NCBI GenBank assembly: GCA_026745465.1
Contig: JACYXH010000312.1
Coordinates: 611,262 to 675,261, forward strand
DNA from: Lota lota
Lineage: Eukaryota; Chordata; Actinopteri; Gadiformes; Lotidae
DNA: 64,000 nt
Direction of reading: 5' to 3'
Shown here piece after piece: positions 10,405-23,576 of this stretch. Position numbers and translations under genes: made by a program. Each line of letters begins with the position of its first letter. The stretch's first letter is position 1. The notes beneath the pieces are model-generated. The model saw only the letters and a list, made by a program, of their open reading frames with translations, was not told the origin of the DNA and searched no databases.

Positions 10405-13400
10405 AGGTGAGCCTGAACGGAGGGAACAGCGATCTCAGCCTCCAAAGCAGGGAACAGGGGCGGTTGGTAGCCGAGAGAGCACATGAACGGGGACAGACCA
10501 GTAGATGCATTGATGAGGGTGTTGTGGGCATACTCAACCCAGGGAAGTTGAGTACTCCAGGATGATGAGTTGGTGCTGGTCACGCAGCGGAGTGCGGCTT
10601 CCATTTCCTGGTTCGCCCTTTCGGACTGCCCGTTGGTCTGTGGGTGGTAGCCGGAGGAAAGACTGACCGTGGTTCCCAGAGCCGCACAGAACGCACGCCA
10701 GACCTGGGAGATAAACTGCAGACCCCGGTCCGACACAATGTACAACGGAATGCCATGGAGACGGAACACATGTGAAACCAAAAGGTCCGCGGTCTCTCTG
10801 GCGGAGGGGAGCTTAGGGAGCGCAATGAAGTGTGCAGCCTTGGAAAAACGATCAGCGACCGTGAGGACGGTGGTGTTACCATCAGAAGGAGGAAGGCCGG
10901 TGACAAAATCCAAGGCAACGTGGGACCATGGACGACTGGGGATAGGCAGGGGTCGGAGCAAACCGGAACGTGGTTGGGTTGAGGTCATGCTACGGGCACA
11001 GACGGCACACGCTGCGACGAAAGCACGGACGTCAGCGTCCATGGCGGGCCACCAGAACCGCCGACAGACGAAATCTAGGGTTCGCGTTATGCCTGGGTGA
11101 CAGGTGAGTCTCGAGGAGTGTGCCCAAGTGAGCACCTTGGACCTCACCACTTCCGGAACGAACAGCCGGTTGGGCGGGCCAGAGCCGGGGTCAGGGTGTT
11201 GTCGCTGAGCCTGGAGATCGGCGGATTCGACCTCCAGAGTGAGCGTAGCGACAAGGCAGACAGACGGCAGGATGGTTTCCGGTTCCGTGCAAGTGTCCTC
11301 GGGAGAGTGTAAACGGGATAGAGCGTCCGGCTTAACGTTGCGGGAACCAGGTCGGTAGGTTAGGGTGAACCTGAAACTACCGAAGAAAAGCGCCCACCTG
11401 GCCTGCCTGGAGTTGAGTCTCTTGGCCGACTGAATATATTCCAGGTTCCGGTGGTCCGTCCATACAATGAATGGCTGGTCCGCTCCCTCCAGCCAGTGGC
11501 GCCACTCCTCCAGAGCCAGTTTCACCGCCAAGAGCTCGCGGTTGCCGACGTCATAGTTACGCTCAGGCGGGGTCAGCCGGCGCGAGAAGAAAGCGCAAGG
11601 ATGGAGCTTGTGGTCCGTGGCGGAACGCTGAGACAGCACCGCCCCCACCCCAGTGTCGGAAGCGTCGACCTCCACGATGAACTGCAGAGTCGGGTCGGGC
11701 TGAATGAGGATGGGTGCGGACACGAATCGCTCCTTCAGGTTCCGAAAAGAGGACTCCGCCTCCGGCGTCCACTCGAAGAGCCTCTTGGAAGAGGTTAGGG
11801 CAGTGAGAGGGGCAGCGATCTGACCATAGTCCCTGATGAAGCGGCGGTAAAAATTGGCGAACCCTAGAAACTGCTGAAGCTGTTTCCTGGAGGAAGGCGA
11901 GGCCCACGCAGCTACCGCCGAGACCTTGCATGGATCCATCTTCACCTCCCCCTGGCCGATGATGTAACCCAGGAAGGAGACGGACGGTACATGAAAGTCG
12001 CACTTCTCCGCTTTAACGAAGAGTCTGTTCTCCAGAGGGCGCTGGAGAACCTGCCGTACATGTACCCTGTGCTCCTCCAGGGACCCGGAGAAGATCAAGA
12101 TGTCATCCAGGTAAACAAATACTGAGCGGTTAAGCATGTCGCGGAGGACATCGTTAACCAATGCTTGGAAGACCGCCGGAGCGTTGGTGAGACCGAAAGG
12201 CATGACTAAATACTCAAAGTGGCCCAAGGGAGTATTGAAGGCTATCTTCCACTCGTCCCCCTCCCGAATCCGGACCAGATGGTACGCATTGCGCAGGTCC
12301 AGTTTTGAGAATATAGCGGCTCCGTGGAGGGGAACAAAGGCGGAACTAATGAGAGGAAGCGGGTATTTGTTTTTTACCGTGATGCTGTTTAATCCACGAT
12401 AGTCGATGCAAGGACGGAGGGAGCCGTCCTTCTTGCTGATAAAAAAAAACCCGCTCCTACCGGGGAAGAGGAGGGACGGATTATACCAGCGGCGAGGGAC
12501 TCCTGGATGTATTTCTCCATGGACAACCGCTCGGGACGAGAGAGATTAAACAGCCGACCGCTGGGCAAGGGGGCTCCAGGGAGTAGGTAGATGGCGCAGT
12601 CGTAAGGACGGTGGAGAGGTAACGAGAGAGCGCGGGCCTTGCTAAAAACCTCTCCCAGATCATGGTAGACCGATGGAATGGAGGAGAGGTCGGGAAGAGA
12701 GGGTGGTGGAAACTCAGAAGTGAGGGAAGGTTGGGCGGAACAAAGACAGTGGGCGAGACAGAAGGGGCTCCAGGAGGAGATCCGACTCTCCTTCCAGTCC
12801 ATCTGGGGGTTGTGACGCTGCAGCCAGGGAAATCCCAAGACTACTGGGGTAAGAGGACAGTCCAACACGTGTAGAGAGAGAGACTCGCGGTGGTTCCCGG
12901 AAACGATCAGCGACAACGGTACAGTCCGGCGATCGACCCAAGCGAGCCTCTTCCCGTTGAGGGACTGGGCTAAAATCGGGGAATCCAAGGGGGTTGTCTT
13001 AATCCCAAGTTGCCTGACCAGCTGCCGATCAATGAAAGATTCGTCTGCTCCCGAATCCACGAAGACTGACAGCGGAAATGATTGATCCATCCATAGCAAG
13101 ACGCAGTCCAGAACGGGACGGAAATCGAGGGATCAAGAGTTCGACTCGCCAGAATCCCTCGAGTTACCAGCGAGCCGACCCTTTTCCCGGACAGGTGGGA
13201 CAGGAGGCAACGGCGTGTCCTGGGAGACCGCAATAAAGGCAAACACCAGTTGCCAGCCGGTGTTGTCTCTCGGTCGGTGATAGGCGGGCTCGACCCAATT
13301 GCATAGGCTCCGGCTCAGGTAGGGAAGTTGGCTCAGGGCGGGGAGAATAAGACCGAGGCAGAGGTGGTAGCGGGGCAGTCAGAGGGAAAGAGATAGATGC

Positions 13401-14151
13401 AGGAGATGAATGGTGTGCGCGCTCGCGACGCCGTTCGCGCAGACGATTGTCCAGTCGTGTTGCGAGGGAAATTAAGTGGTCCAAATTGGGTGACTCCTCA
13501 CGAACAGCAAACTCATCCTTGAGGGGATCGGAAAGCGCATTTAAGAAAGCTCCCATTAAGGCCACGTCATTCCACCCACTCTCCGCAGCGATAGTTCGAA
13601 AATCCACTGCAAAATCAGCGACACTTCGGGTGCCCTGGCGGACGGAGAAAAGGCGCATGGAAGCCTCTCTACCCCGGACAGGGTGATCGAATACTCTCCG
13701 CATCTCCGTAATGAACTCAGAGTAGGAGGAACAGAATTCAGCCTCCCTCTCCATTACAGAGGTCGCCCAAGAGAGGGCTCTGCCACGTAAAGCTCCGACG
13801 AGGTAAGCGATTCGGGAGCTGTCGGTGGGGTAGGTTAGGGGCTGGAGCCGGAACACAAGACCACATTGTAAAAGGAAATCCCGACAGGTACCCAGATCAC
13901 CTCCGTATCGTTCGGGGGCCGGGATGTATGACTCACGTGAGGCGGCTGGCTGGGGAGAGCAGAGGGTAGAGGCGGCTCAACGGGAGTTGGCACTGAAACC
14001 TGGATTGCCTGGACAGCAGTAGCAATCCTTTGGACGACGGTCTTTATCGCCGCCAGATCCTGGTCGTGACGTCCGAGCAACGCTCCCTGACCGCTGATGG
14101 CCTGGTTCAAGGAACTGATGTCTGCTGGGTCCATGTTTGGCCAGTTCGTAC

Positions 14152-14677
14152 TGTTAGGGTACAGAGCTAGGACCCAAACGCGAGACACCAAGACAGAGAT
14201 GGAGTGGGGTCGAAAGGGATTTATTTACTGCAAAGACAAGGGCTAGGCAGGTGGATAGTCAGGCAAGCAGGGGTTCGTTGGCAGGCAGATGGCAGTAGGT
14301 CGAGGAACGTAGACAGGCGAGTGGTCGTTTAGCAGGGAAGGCAGTCAGACGAGTGAAGGCTGGAGTCGGGATGGAACCGGGAGGACTAGAGGAGAAGGAC
14401 ACGCGGGTTAGACAGGCAAGGACTGGGTAACTAGAACTAGAACTAAACTAGAACTAGAACTAGAACACTGGAACGAGGTACTGACTTAGAAAAGTGTAAC
14501 GACGAACTGGCGCCGGCTGCTTGATGAGGAGGGAAGAAGTAGGGTGCGTTGATTGAAGATTGGAGACCGGTGTGTAGAGCGGAGTGCACGAGGGTAATTG
14601 GTGACGGAAAGGTAAACAAAGGCACGTGGGGAAGTGACAGCCGGCGCCACTAGGTGGTGGCAGAGGGTCACGTTACA
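14152..14677 (-). repeat. 5' LTR of chromovirus B
   Basis: 526 bp, flanked on the right by the target duplication ATTCT. The segment pairing with the priming site is at 14502-14511 (GCCAGTTCGT on the - strand), and the priming site is at 14140-14149. Confidence 0.93.
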
Positions 14678-14682
14678 ATTCT

Positions 14683-16675
14683 TTGCCATATTACTTTTTA
14701 TTGATGGTTTTTTTTAGCCTTTTGCAATGTTCCACCCTGTAATCCAGCAACTAAAATCATTTTAACCTTTTTTATCGGCCGACGCCCTCTTCTCTCAGAC
14801 AAAGGAAACGGTAGAGAAGGAACAAGCATCGTGATTCTAAGAGGTTACTTAGTCACCATTGAAGAAACATATCCCTAGAGTTAGATATATCCAAACTCTT
14901 AAATAATCCCAGCAAACTTCCAAGTGCACAGGTCCCAAGGGAGAGCTACTACACAGACGCGATCGGCAGCCACGATTCTGGCCAGGGTTATGCCCAGAGG
15001 TGGGGCGCCAAAGCAAGCGGGGTAGGCGTCTGGTATACAGTAGTTATGGGCTGGGCGAATCTCCCCATCAGCTTGTTAACAACCGTTACAGGACAACAAG
15101 CTTCACAAAGTGACGGATCTAACAATATCTAATCATTTTCCCCCAAAAACTTGAATTTCTTTTTACTCTTTTTATAAAATTTATAGAAATGATTTGTTTC
15201 AGTCTAATTATTCATTTTATGGTTCAATTGATGTATGTAACAGATTATGAGATTATTGGGGAAGGCAGCAATTTATTGATGAAATGCAGACGTAGCCATA
15301 CAATGACAATACGCTCACATGATTCATCCTATAGGAGGAGTTTAAGATAGGATAATATACAATGTTTTCTTGCTCTACTTCTGGTGCTCCATGGACCATC
15401 TCTGTTTAATGTAATTTGTTGAATCTTCAGTAAACCTAACTTTCATTGAATTTTCCTCTTGTTTGTGCTTATTTTGTTAAGTTTGTTATTTCTTATAGTT
15501 AAGAGTTTATTTTTATTCATTATAGTAAAACAAGTAATATTTTATTAGAAGAACAGTGCATGTTGAAGATTTGACGACATCTGGCCCATCAAAAGATTTT
15601 CTCCCACATTTAATCCAACATCAACATTTCCTTAAAGTATACTTTTACCTTTTGCACTTAATTTCTAGTATGTTAAAGATATATTTCAAAATACTTGATA
15701 ACATATCAATGTTGATACCTCTAGAATACAATTTCTAAATTGAATGAATGAGTCTATTGTTTCAACAGACCAACAAACACTTTGATTAAAACACAACAAG
15801 TAGTTAGTTAGTTGTAATGGTCGTTTTTGTTGTATAGTACACTTAAACTTAAGTCAATGTAATATTCATAGCCCTTAATCACACAGTTACAGTCTCAAAG
15901 GGCTTCACGGACACATTGTATGATGGTGTAGAGGTGCTTGTGAGTAAGCTGGTAGCTGTCAGGTGGGGTGGCCAGGAATCCAGTTATGATCAAGGTTACT
16001 AAACCAAAGACAGCATTATGGTTAGAAGGAGCAGGGTGGACACTTACACTTCATTAAAACTTTAAACTTTCTCACATTCAGTTCAGCTATTCAATATTTT
16101 TTAAACCACTTATACATCCTTACACTTATATTCACTGTTGTTGTTTCACTTTATTGAAACTTTCCACTTTGTTCAATCTTTATCACTTTAGTTTCTTTAA
16201 CTCTTACACTTTGGATTTGTTTCCAACTATTTTAATTTTTTTTAATGATTCATAATGTTTACATTGTTTACTCCATATCCTCTTTAAACTCTGTTCAAAT
16301 CTTTTCACTTGATTTAAGCTATTCAACATTTCTAAACGTCTTAAACTGTGGAGCTTTTTTCAAACATATTTTCTACCTCACTTTACACTACAGCACTCAT
16401 CACATTTTCTGCAGGAAATGCATTTTCTAGTTGGTGTATGCCATTTGTTGAAACCATTTGTCATAACCATAGAATTACAACTCGCTAATTTGTATAATTT
16501 CAGAATACATAATTACTATTATGAGTCATTTATATGAGTTGTAATTCCATGGTTAAAACTCCCTTTGGAATATTCTTTGTTCAATTATTTTATGTGATAA
16601 AATCCTGTTCCTTGTTTTTACCATTGTTTAAAATACTATTTTGAAGCAGGTGCTGTTTTTCCTTTTAATCAATTT
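14683..16675. other. AT-rich DNA, no gene recognised
   Basis: Before B inserted, this was continuous with 7229-8301. A block at 14925-15115 is relatively GC-rich and includes GGTGGGGCGCCAAAGC, faintly like a retroviral priming site, but no LTR boundary or coding sequence supports that. From 15120 the sequence is AT-rich with only short chance ORFs. Confidence 0.5.
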
Positions 16676-16831
16676 ACCTTTCTCACACAGCGGCAATGAC
16701 AGTCTGCCTACACATACTTACAGAGATTTACCTAGGGCTAGCTCACGCTCTGTGAATCAGAAACTGAACCGGAAGTAAATGTACTCAAGTAGTTAGCATT
16801 TAGCCTGCCATTGCCGCCGTGTGAGAAAGGT
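16676..16831. mobile_element. Foldback MITE, 156 bp
   Basis: The ends are inverted repeats of 27 bp: ACCTTTCTCACACAGCGG... at 16676-16702, and its complement at 16805-16831 with two mismatches. The interior has no coding capacity. Length and structure fit a miniature inverted-repeat transposable element. The CCTTTCTCACAC end resembles PIF/Harbinger-type termini, but no clear target duplication was found. Confidence 0.7.
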
Positions 16832-17767
16832 CCATTACTGTTTTCAATTTACACATTTTATAGCATGCTGGGTCCTGTTTTCAATATAAAAACATATTTG
16901 AGTTATACTGAAAGTGTTTTTTTAATGGAGCAGAATTGCACTTGGAGTGTACTGAATGTTACCAGAGATTAATTAAAAATGAACTTCTATATTGTCAAAT
17001 AATACTGTCAAGTCCTCCTCTTGTTCAACATCCAAAGGACACAGGGACTCTGGGAAGTGTAGTTCTTGGACTCGCTTCTGAGATTCAGCTCAACAAATAC
17101 TTTACAGTATGACATAATTGCACTTTAAGTACACACAAAATAAAGTGGAAAAACAATACTAGAAACAAACTAAGAGAACAGTTCAGTACAGTAACATCAA
17201 CCTTAAAGATTTCTTTAAGAAAACCTTTATGACAAGGCATGACGTCTTAGAAATAGACTAGAAAGGCACTTAAAGATCAAATTAAAACAATTAATATTGT
17301 TTTGTATTTCTAACACACTTGTGATGTAATACAATAGTAAGAAAACTGTACTAGTGTACTAACTTATGTTTATTTAAAGTGTGTAGTGCACTAGTATATC
17401 TTAAGTTGAACCTAACTATGACCTTGGTACACTTAAGTGTACACTAAAGTTTGGCCAATTTAGTATAAAAGTTAAAGTGTACTTTGAAAGAGTATACTTA
17501 TAATAAAAAACATTTGCCTGGGTGTGCTTGAATGAAAGCTGCAGCGTGAGCGCGAATGAGTAACGGATCGTATGTGTTGTGACAAATAAAGAAGTGGATG
17601 TTTGAGGAAGCACAGTTTTTTCTGTAAACAAGTAGCACATTTATTACCATCCGTCATAAAATAAGAGGCTTATCATAACAAAGGTCAACATTTTTAAAGG
17701 GGTACAACCAGTACAGACAAGTCCTGTAAAGGCAATCCTCAGGGGCTTGATTTTATATACATATACA

Positions 17768-17768
<1 letters not shown>
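16832..17768. other. AT-rich DNA, no gene recognised
   Basis: The part from 17100 to 17520 is rich in GTACACTT/AAGTGTAC-type words and includes TTGGCCAATTTAGT, also seen at 46993-47006. It is probably a decayed dispersed repeat; its family is not identified. Confidence 0.35.

Positions 17769-17825
<57 letters not shown>
17769..17825. repeat. (TA)n microsatellite
   Basis: About 28 uninterrupted TA units directly before the SINE. Confidence 0.97.
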
Positions 17826-17827
<2 letters not shown>

Positions 17828-17863
17828 ATACATGGTTTATATTCTCATTGACTGACTAACCAA

Positions 17864-18086
17864 CTTTTATTACAATTAGGGCATTTTGCAGATGCTTCTA
17901 TCCAAAGCAATTTACAATCATTCATACACCGACAGCGGAGTCAACCATGCAAGGCAACACCCAGCTCGTCGGAAGCAGTTAGGGTTAGGGACAACTCAAC
18001 ACTCAGCTAGAAGGAGCTGGGGATCAAACTAGCAACCTTCCGGTTACAAGTGAATCCGCACTATCTCCTGAGCTAAGCTGACCCCT
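17864..18086 (-). mobile_element. tRNA-derived SINE
   Basis: Read on the - strand from 18086, it has a tRNA-like head with an A box (TAGCTCAGGAG) and a B box (AGTTTGATCCC) at tRNA-like spacing, then an unrelated body with TTGCTTTGGATAGAAGCATC and GCAAAATGCCCTAATTGTAA near the 3' end, a tail type very common in teleost genomes. It is a retrotransposed RNA polymerase III transcript that depends on a partner LINE. The degraded A and B boxes and the missing tRNA fold rule out a working tRNA gene. Confidence 0.8.
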
Positions 18087-20175
18087 AGGAGCATAACTGA
18101 ATAAATCCCGTGCGCTTCAAATGTGTACGTAGACTATGTGACCAGGTTGAAGCAGTAGATGAGTTATTATAGAAAATTGTTAGAAGATGTTAAAGGTTTT
18201 GGAAACACACCGTTTTAGATTTTTTTTAAAATAAAATACAAAGTTGTCCTCTGTGATCGATAAAGCTAATGCTCTTGTTTAGCAAACCGGTAGGAATAGA
18301 TTGGGGCAGTAATCTCCCCTACCGCTCTTCCGCTAGTGATGTGTGTGTTCATGAATGATTAGTTAAAGAATAACTAATATTTTGTATCTGCAAGTGGATC
18401 GTTAATTTCATTCATTTGTTCTTGGATTTGCATATGTGCATTACTTCTATGATCCGGTACGTACGATCCGGTACGTACGATCCGTATCTGCGAGTGGATT
18501 GTTAATTTCGTTCTTGGTTTTGTGCATGCTCATCACTTTATAGGGACCGTTTTTCTTATGTGGTGTTGAAATATGTGTACTAAAGTAGATCCTAAGACAC
18601 GTTGTTCCTTCAAACCTCATTATGGTGACGAAAATGAGAATGTTGGCTATATCGTGATATTGTGTTTTATAAATTACTCTGGATCCAAACATGAACACGA
18701 TGTTCATGTTTTATTCTGCAATAAAGAACATTGAATTAACAGCCGTCTGTCTGTCTCTCTGCACATGCACTTAACGAGTGTTCACCAACTTGGGTATATA
18801 TATACGCACATAAAAATAAATGACTTACACAATTACATAAAATAGACATATACATGACACTTAACACAGAGAAATACGGTACCTGAAATAAAGAACATCG
18901 ACTCAACGGCTGTCTGTCTGTCTCTCTGCACATGCTGTCCGCAACACACATTGCCATGTTAAACTGTTCACAAATGAGCTAACTACTAGCACATCGGCAT
19001 TAGCTCAAATACAAATAACTCAGAAAATATTGTCTTTAGAGTCATCACATTCATAAAATACATTTACAATAACCTTATGTTAGACACCATATCATTTAAA
19101 TCAAACCATGTATATTCTAAAGGGTTATATTTACAATTTATACCGGACAACTTATTCACTTTGACCTACCACTTAACGAGTGCTCAGCGACTAGGAACGC
19201 AATGTTCGTTCCGCCCCTGATGAGTGAACACCCAACCCAACTAACAGCGTGCAGCATAGGCCTAGATAAACATACACGAACAGCAAATACCAAGACAAGT
19301 GGAATATTTATAATAATCGGTTACACAAGCACAGGGTGCGAGGCACCCTATAGTAATTGTTAGTTGTATTATTATTCCGCCAAAAACACCTACCCAGCCA
19401 AAACCGCTGTGTCTCTTTTTATGAAACTTCCCACAGTTGTAAAGGGTGACTAATGATGTGGTCCAATCAAATGAAGGAGCCAAAAGGCGGGGTTACCTTA
19501 ACCCAATCATCATCAGTTGGTGTAGTTAAAGGGACATGGGTCAAGATGTACTGCTTCGAAGTTTATCTAGATTGGGACATAACAATCGCTGTAGCAATTG
19601 ACTGAAAATGCTAACTTTTGATGGTCATATTTCCTGACCCCTTTTACCTATGGACATGAAACTTTGTAGACATTTGTCTCTCCTCAGGATGAACAAATGT
19701 TCTTAAGGAACCCATCACCTGCAACAACATGGCCGCCGGACAGCCAAATTATCACCTTCAGGTGCCTAAAGGCGGGGTTAATTTAGGGCAATCATTGGTG
19801 TACTTAAAGACACATAGTTCAAGATTAAGATCCTCACCATTTTGACATATGATCATGAAAGTTTGTACGCACATCATCAGACCCAAGCTGAAGCTATTCC
19901 AACGTTTATCAACTGTATAAAAACCAAAAAGGTCATAATGGTCCGGGTTAGGCTTGGCCCCTGATAAATTCTGCTTGCTGCTTTAAATAGGTATTCACAG
20001 TTTAACTGTGGATACCTATTGTTATTGTAGGGTTTGGGTATTATTTTTATTTTAACCATATCTCAGCGGTGGAATGTTAAAAGGTTTTCAAATTTCTCCA
20101 CCATATTTGTCTATTTGCGTCAAAGTTAAATAATCAGCACGTCCAATCCGATGGATTAAAAATTCTGAGACTTGG
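18087..20175. other. Non-coding DNA with short local repeats
   Basis: At 18451-18482 GATCCGGTACGTAC is repeated in tandem, set between two copies of a sequence like GTATCTGC-AGTGGAT-GTTAATTTC (near 18385 and 18483). At about 18719-18768 and 18889-18932 a sequence with AATAAAGAACAT and GTCTGTCTGTCTCTCTGCAC occurs twice. From about 19330 the text CGAGGCACCCTATAG...TTATTATTCCGCC resembles a common teleost dispersed repeat. No gene is supported. Confidence 0.5.
19986..20020. repeat. 35-bp near-perfect palindrome
   Basis: AATAGGTATTCACAGTT is followed by its complement around a central base, with one mismatched pair. It probably belongs to the dispersed repeat that covers about 19330-20050. Confidence 0.75.
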
Positions 20176-20362
20176 TGTACATGCCTTATTTTGCATGTTG
20201 AAATTGTTTGCCTCTTGGACCCATAGTGTCCGTCTATGTTGTACATGCCTTATTTTGCATGTTGAAATTGTTTGCCTCTTGGACCCATAGTGTCCGTCTA
20301 TGTTGTACATGCCTTATTTTGCATGTTGAAAATGTTTGCCTCTTGGACCCATAGTGTCCGTC
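20176..20362. repeat. 64-bp tandem repeat, about 2.9 copies
   Basis: The unit runs TGTACATGCCTTATTTTGCA...CCATAGTGTCCGTCTATGT. Three copies start at 20176, 20240 and 20304 and are almost identical, so this is a recent minisatellite expansion. Confidence 0.95.
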
Positions 20363-21872
20363 TGGTTTTTTTTTCTGTACAGTGACATTTTGGGAAAAAC
20401 TTCAAAAATGTTCTCAGAATCGACCAAAAGTCTAAATGACATGCATACATCCGTACATATGCTCTATGGTTTTGAAAAAAGGAGAAGGGATTTTGATTGT
20501 GTAAAAAAATGGCAGATTCATGTGAAAATCAAACAAATGCAATATTCAATCTATCACAATTACAATTGTGTAATTGTGGGACAGGACAAGGACAGCAAAC
20601 TTGCCATGTACATAGAGGACACCTTCCTTAAAAACTTTTGTGTTGATATCTCATTCCATGACGTCACAGTGTCAATTACAGTAATTGCGCTTAAGTGAAT
20701 GCACCACTTCGCCGGCAGGTGGCACAAAATCACACATAGACGGCATCTACTATTAAACCAGTGTCTGTCTGTCTGTCTGTCTGTCGGAGTATACGTGTGT
20801 GTCTCTGAATGTCTGAATGTGTGTGCGCGCGCGTGGGTTTTGGGAGTAAAAAAACAGTGCTGAAGAACAAAGATGGAGGCATAGTTGTGTCTAGGATTAA
20901 TGACTACACCCGCAATTCGCTTGAAAAGGGCGGCCGCTGGGATAGGCGGTTGATGGGCTGTGAATACCTTGTGTGGCTGCTTGCAGTCCAAGTTTATATT
21001 GTCATCGGATCACCCAAAAGCAGGTTCGCTCACTCTACATTTATTGATGCCAGCTGCCATAAAACACACGGACAGAGAGGAGCTCCCTTATTTCGGAACC
21101 TGTCCAGACAAAAATTGCTTATTTGCAAATATAAGAAGCTGAATTGATATTACTATCGGATCACCCGAAAAGCATTGGCACGTTAAGCTTAAACAGTCGC
21201 TGATTTCATATACGTCCTCAGTGGAGTCTTGTGATTGGTTCGCTCGCTCTACACGAACGAGTCTTACGTCAGATGACGTAACCCTTTTCATGCCTCTACC
21301 AGCAATGTGACTGCTTTCATTCACAACACAGCCGTACAGGCAGTGATCCGGAAATGTTACTACAGCTTGAGGAGGCAAATTGGTCGGAATATCGATCCCT
21401 GTTCCCATTCCAATATGACCCCTTACAGGAAATCTTCCGTAACTTTGCAGGGTAAGACTGCATGTGTGAAAGGGGCTAAAGTAAGAAAATTCGAAGACCA
21501 ATACATATGCAGAATATAAATAGTTAGAAGCAGAGTATATTTTACTGGAGTACATGCAGAGATAAAAGAAGCTTGGATTAATTAACACAAAATAAGTGTC
21601 GATTACAGAAAACTTAATAAATACTTGAAATTAAAACAGGAGAGCACACTATATGGTGTGTGTGTGGGAGTGTGTGTGGATGATTGCTGGTTTAAGCAGC
21701 CTCACCTGGCCCGAGTCAGACTGATTGGACTCTGGGGCTGCACAAGGTGGACTTAAATAGAATGGCATGAGCAATGAGGATATGGATGATGTCATATGTA
21801 GAAATGTTGATTGGCAAATTTTGACCTCAAACAGCCTATTATGGAAATGGATAGACAGAAATCAATACAGGG
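20363..21872. other. No gene recognised
   Basis: Contains a (CTGT)n run at about 20764-20786. Open frames here have no recognisable domain. The sequence TGTGTGAAAGGGGCTAAAG near 21463 resembles a DNA-transposon terminus, but no partner was found. Confidence 0.4.
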
Positions 21873-23576
21873 TGTGACGCTGGTGCGAACAGGTGTTGGA
21901 TTCAAAAGCAAGACTCGTGACAACAGGCAGGTAGAAGAGAGAGAGAGTTGTCTTTACTGGAGGCAATGGTTCGGTACACGGGTAGGCAGTTGTAATCAGA
22001 GCAAAGGTTCAAAAACGTGAGTACAAAAGAGTTGAGGGGTCGAGTTGTGGTCGAGAGGATATTCAATAAATTACTGGGAACTTAATGCTGGGATGCTTGG
22101 CACAGAAGGAGGGAAACACACAGACTAAATACACTAGGAGGGAAGAGGTAATGAGGAGCAGGTGAAAACAATCAATGCGACGGGGGCAGATCAAAGGTGA
22201 GAAACATAGGGGAAGGGAGTGGCTTATCTGGAACAAGAGGAAAAGCAAGTAATACAAATCACACATAATTTAAGGAGCAGGGAGAGACGTGACAGTACCC
22301 CCCTCTCTAGGGACGGCGCCTGATGTCCCAGGCTGGTCAGGATGACGGCGATAGAAATCATGGATGACTGGATGTTGCTGGCCAAGACCCAAGACCTCTC
22401 CTCAGAACCATAGCCCCCCCAGTCGACCAAGTATTGACGTCCACGGCCACGGGGCTGGACCGCCGACAGCCTTTTAATGGTGTAGGCCAAGGCCTCCATC
22501 GTTTTTTCCAGGAGGTCGGATTAAGGGAGACGAGGCAGCGCAGACCTCCAACTCCTGGTAAAGCCGTTCAGTCTGGCTGTTGGACTGGGGGTGATAACCG
22601 GAGGAAAGGCTGACAGTAGCCCCCACTAGAGAGTAGAATGCCTTCCAGAAACGAGAGACAAATTGGGGACCTCAATCTGACACCACATCTCAAGGGAAAC
22701 CGTGTAGCCGAAAGACATGGGACAGGACGGCATCTGCCGTTTCCTTGGCGGAGGGCAATGTGGGCAGATGAATGAAGTGCACCATCTTAGAGAATCTGTC
22801 CACCACTGTAAGTACAGTGGTGTTGCCTTCAGAGGGGGGTAATTTTGCGTTCTTTAAGCCCTGGTGGTAGGACAGAGAAAAATTAAAACGATTAAAGAAC
22901 AGAGCCCACCTGGCCTGATGGCGGTTGAGCCTCCCTGCGGTCCGAAGATACTCCAAGTTCTTATGGTCGGTCAACACTAAGAAGGGGTGCTCCACTCCCT
23001 CCAGCCAGTGGCGCCACTCCTCTAAAGCCACCTTTACTGCCAAGAGTTCCCGGTTACCCACATCATAATTTCTCTCAGCAGCAGAGAGTTTCCGGGAGAG
23101 GAAAGCACATGGATGGAGCTTATGGTCCTCTTCGGAGCTTTGGGAGAGCACCGCCCCTACACCAACATCTTGAGGTGTCCATCTCAACAACGAACTGTTG
23201 GTGAGGGTCCGGAAGGATCAACACCGGAGCTGTAGTGAAGATCTCCTTTAATCTCTGGAAGGCCCGGTCAGCCTGAGGAGTCCACTGAAAAGTTGTCTTG
23301 GTAGTCATTAGAGCATGCAACGGGGCTGCCACAGTACTAACGTTCCGTATAAAACATCTGTAGGAGTTCGCAAACTGCAGAAAATGTTGAACATGCTTGC
23401 GATTGCCCGGAGTGGCACACTGTGAGACAGCACTAACCTTGGCTGGATCCATCTCGATTCTCCCCTCGGAAACAATGAACCCCAAAAAAAGGAAACTGAA
23501 GGAACATGAAACTCACATTTTTCTGCTTTTGACAAAAAGCTGATGGTGAAGGAGACGATGAAGGACTTGTTGGGTG
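21873..23576 (-). mobile_element. Chromovirus C: 5'-truncated Ty3/gypsy fragment, broken
   Basis: The - strand reads part of RT, RNase H ([20 protein letters not shown]), a partial integrase, a chromodomain ([20 protein letters not shown]), polypurine tract and one LTR (21873-22294, ends TGTGACGC...GTGACA on the + strand). Gag, protease, early RT and the 5' LTR are absent. The LTR is clearly different from those of A, B and D-F, so this is another subfamily. It is broken, with several breaks besides the truncation, and looks older than A and B. Confidence 0.88.

Larger units (their letters stand above)
8302..14677 (-). mobile_element. Chromovirus B: Ty3/gypsy Tf1/sushi-like element, broken
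   Basis: Reading on the - strand: 5' LTR 14152-14677, priming site 14140-14149, gag about 14130-13160 with CCHC knuckle, then protease, RT, RNase H, integrase and chromodomain down to about 8820, a C-rich (+ strand) polypurine tract, and 3' LTR 8302-8814. The 5-bp target duplication ATTCT is exact at 8297-8301 and 14678-14682, so both ends are original. The LTRs differ by about seven substitutions and two short indels, so the copy is young though older than A. It is broken, with roughly four to six breaks, and carries a foreign-sequence scar near the 3' part of pol (listed separately). Confidence 0.95.

Noticed and set aside
14995-15015. A retroviral priming site (GTGGGGCGCCAAAGC)
   Set aside because: It differs from the usual TGGCGCC start, and no LTR or coding region adjoins it.
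17864-18086. A tRNA gene
   Set aside because: A and B boxes are present but degraded, there is no cloverleaf, and the body continues as a SINE.
21455-21480. A transposon terminus (TGTGTGAAAGGGGCTAAAG)
   Set aside because: No inverted partner or target duplication within reach.
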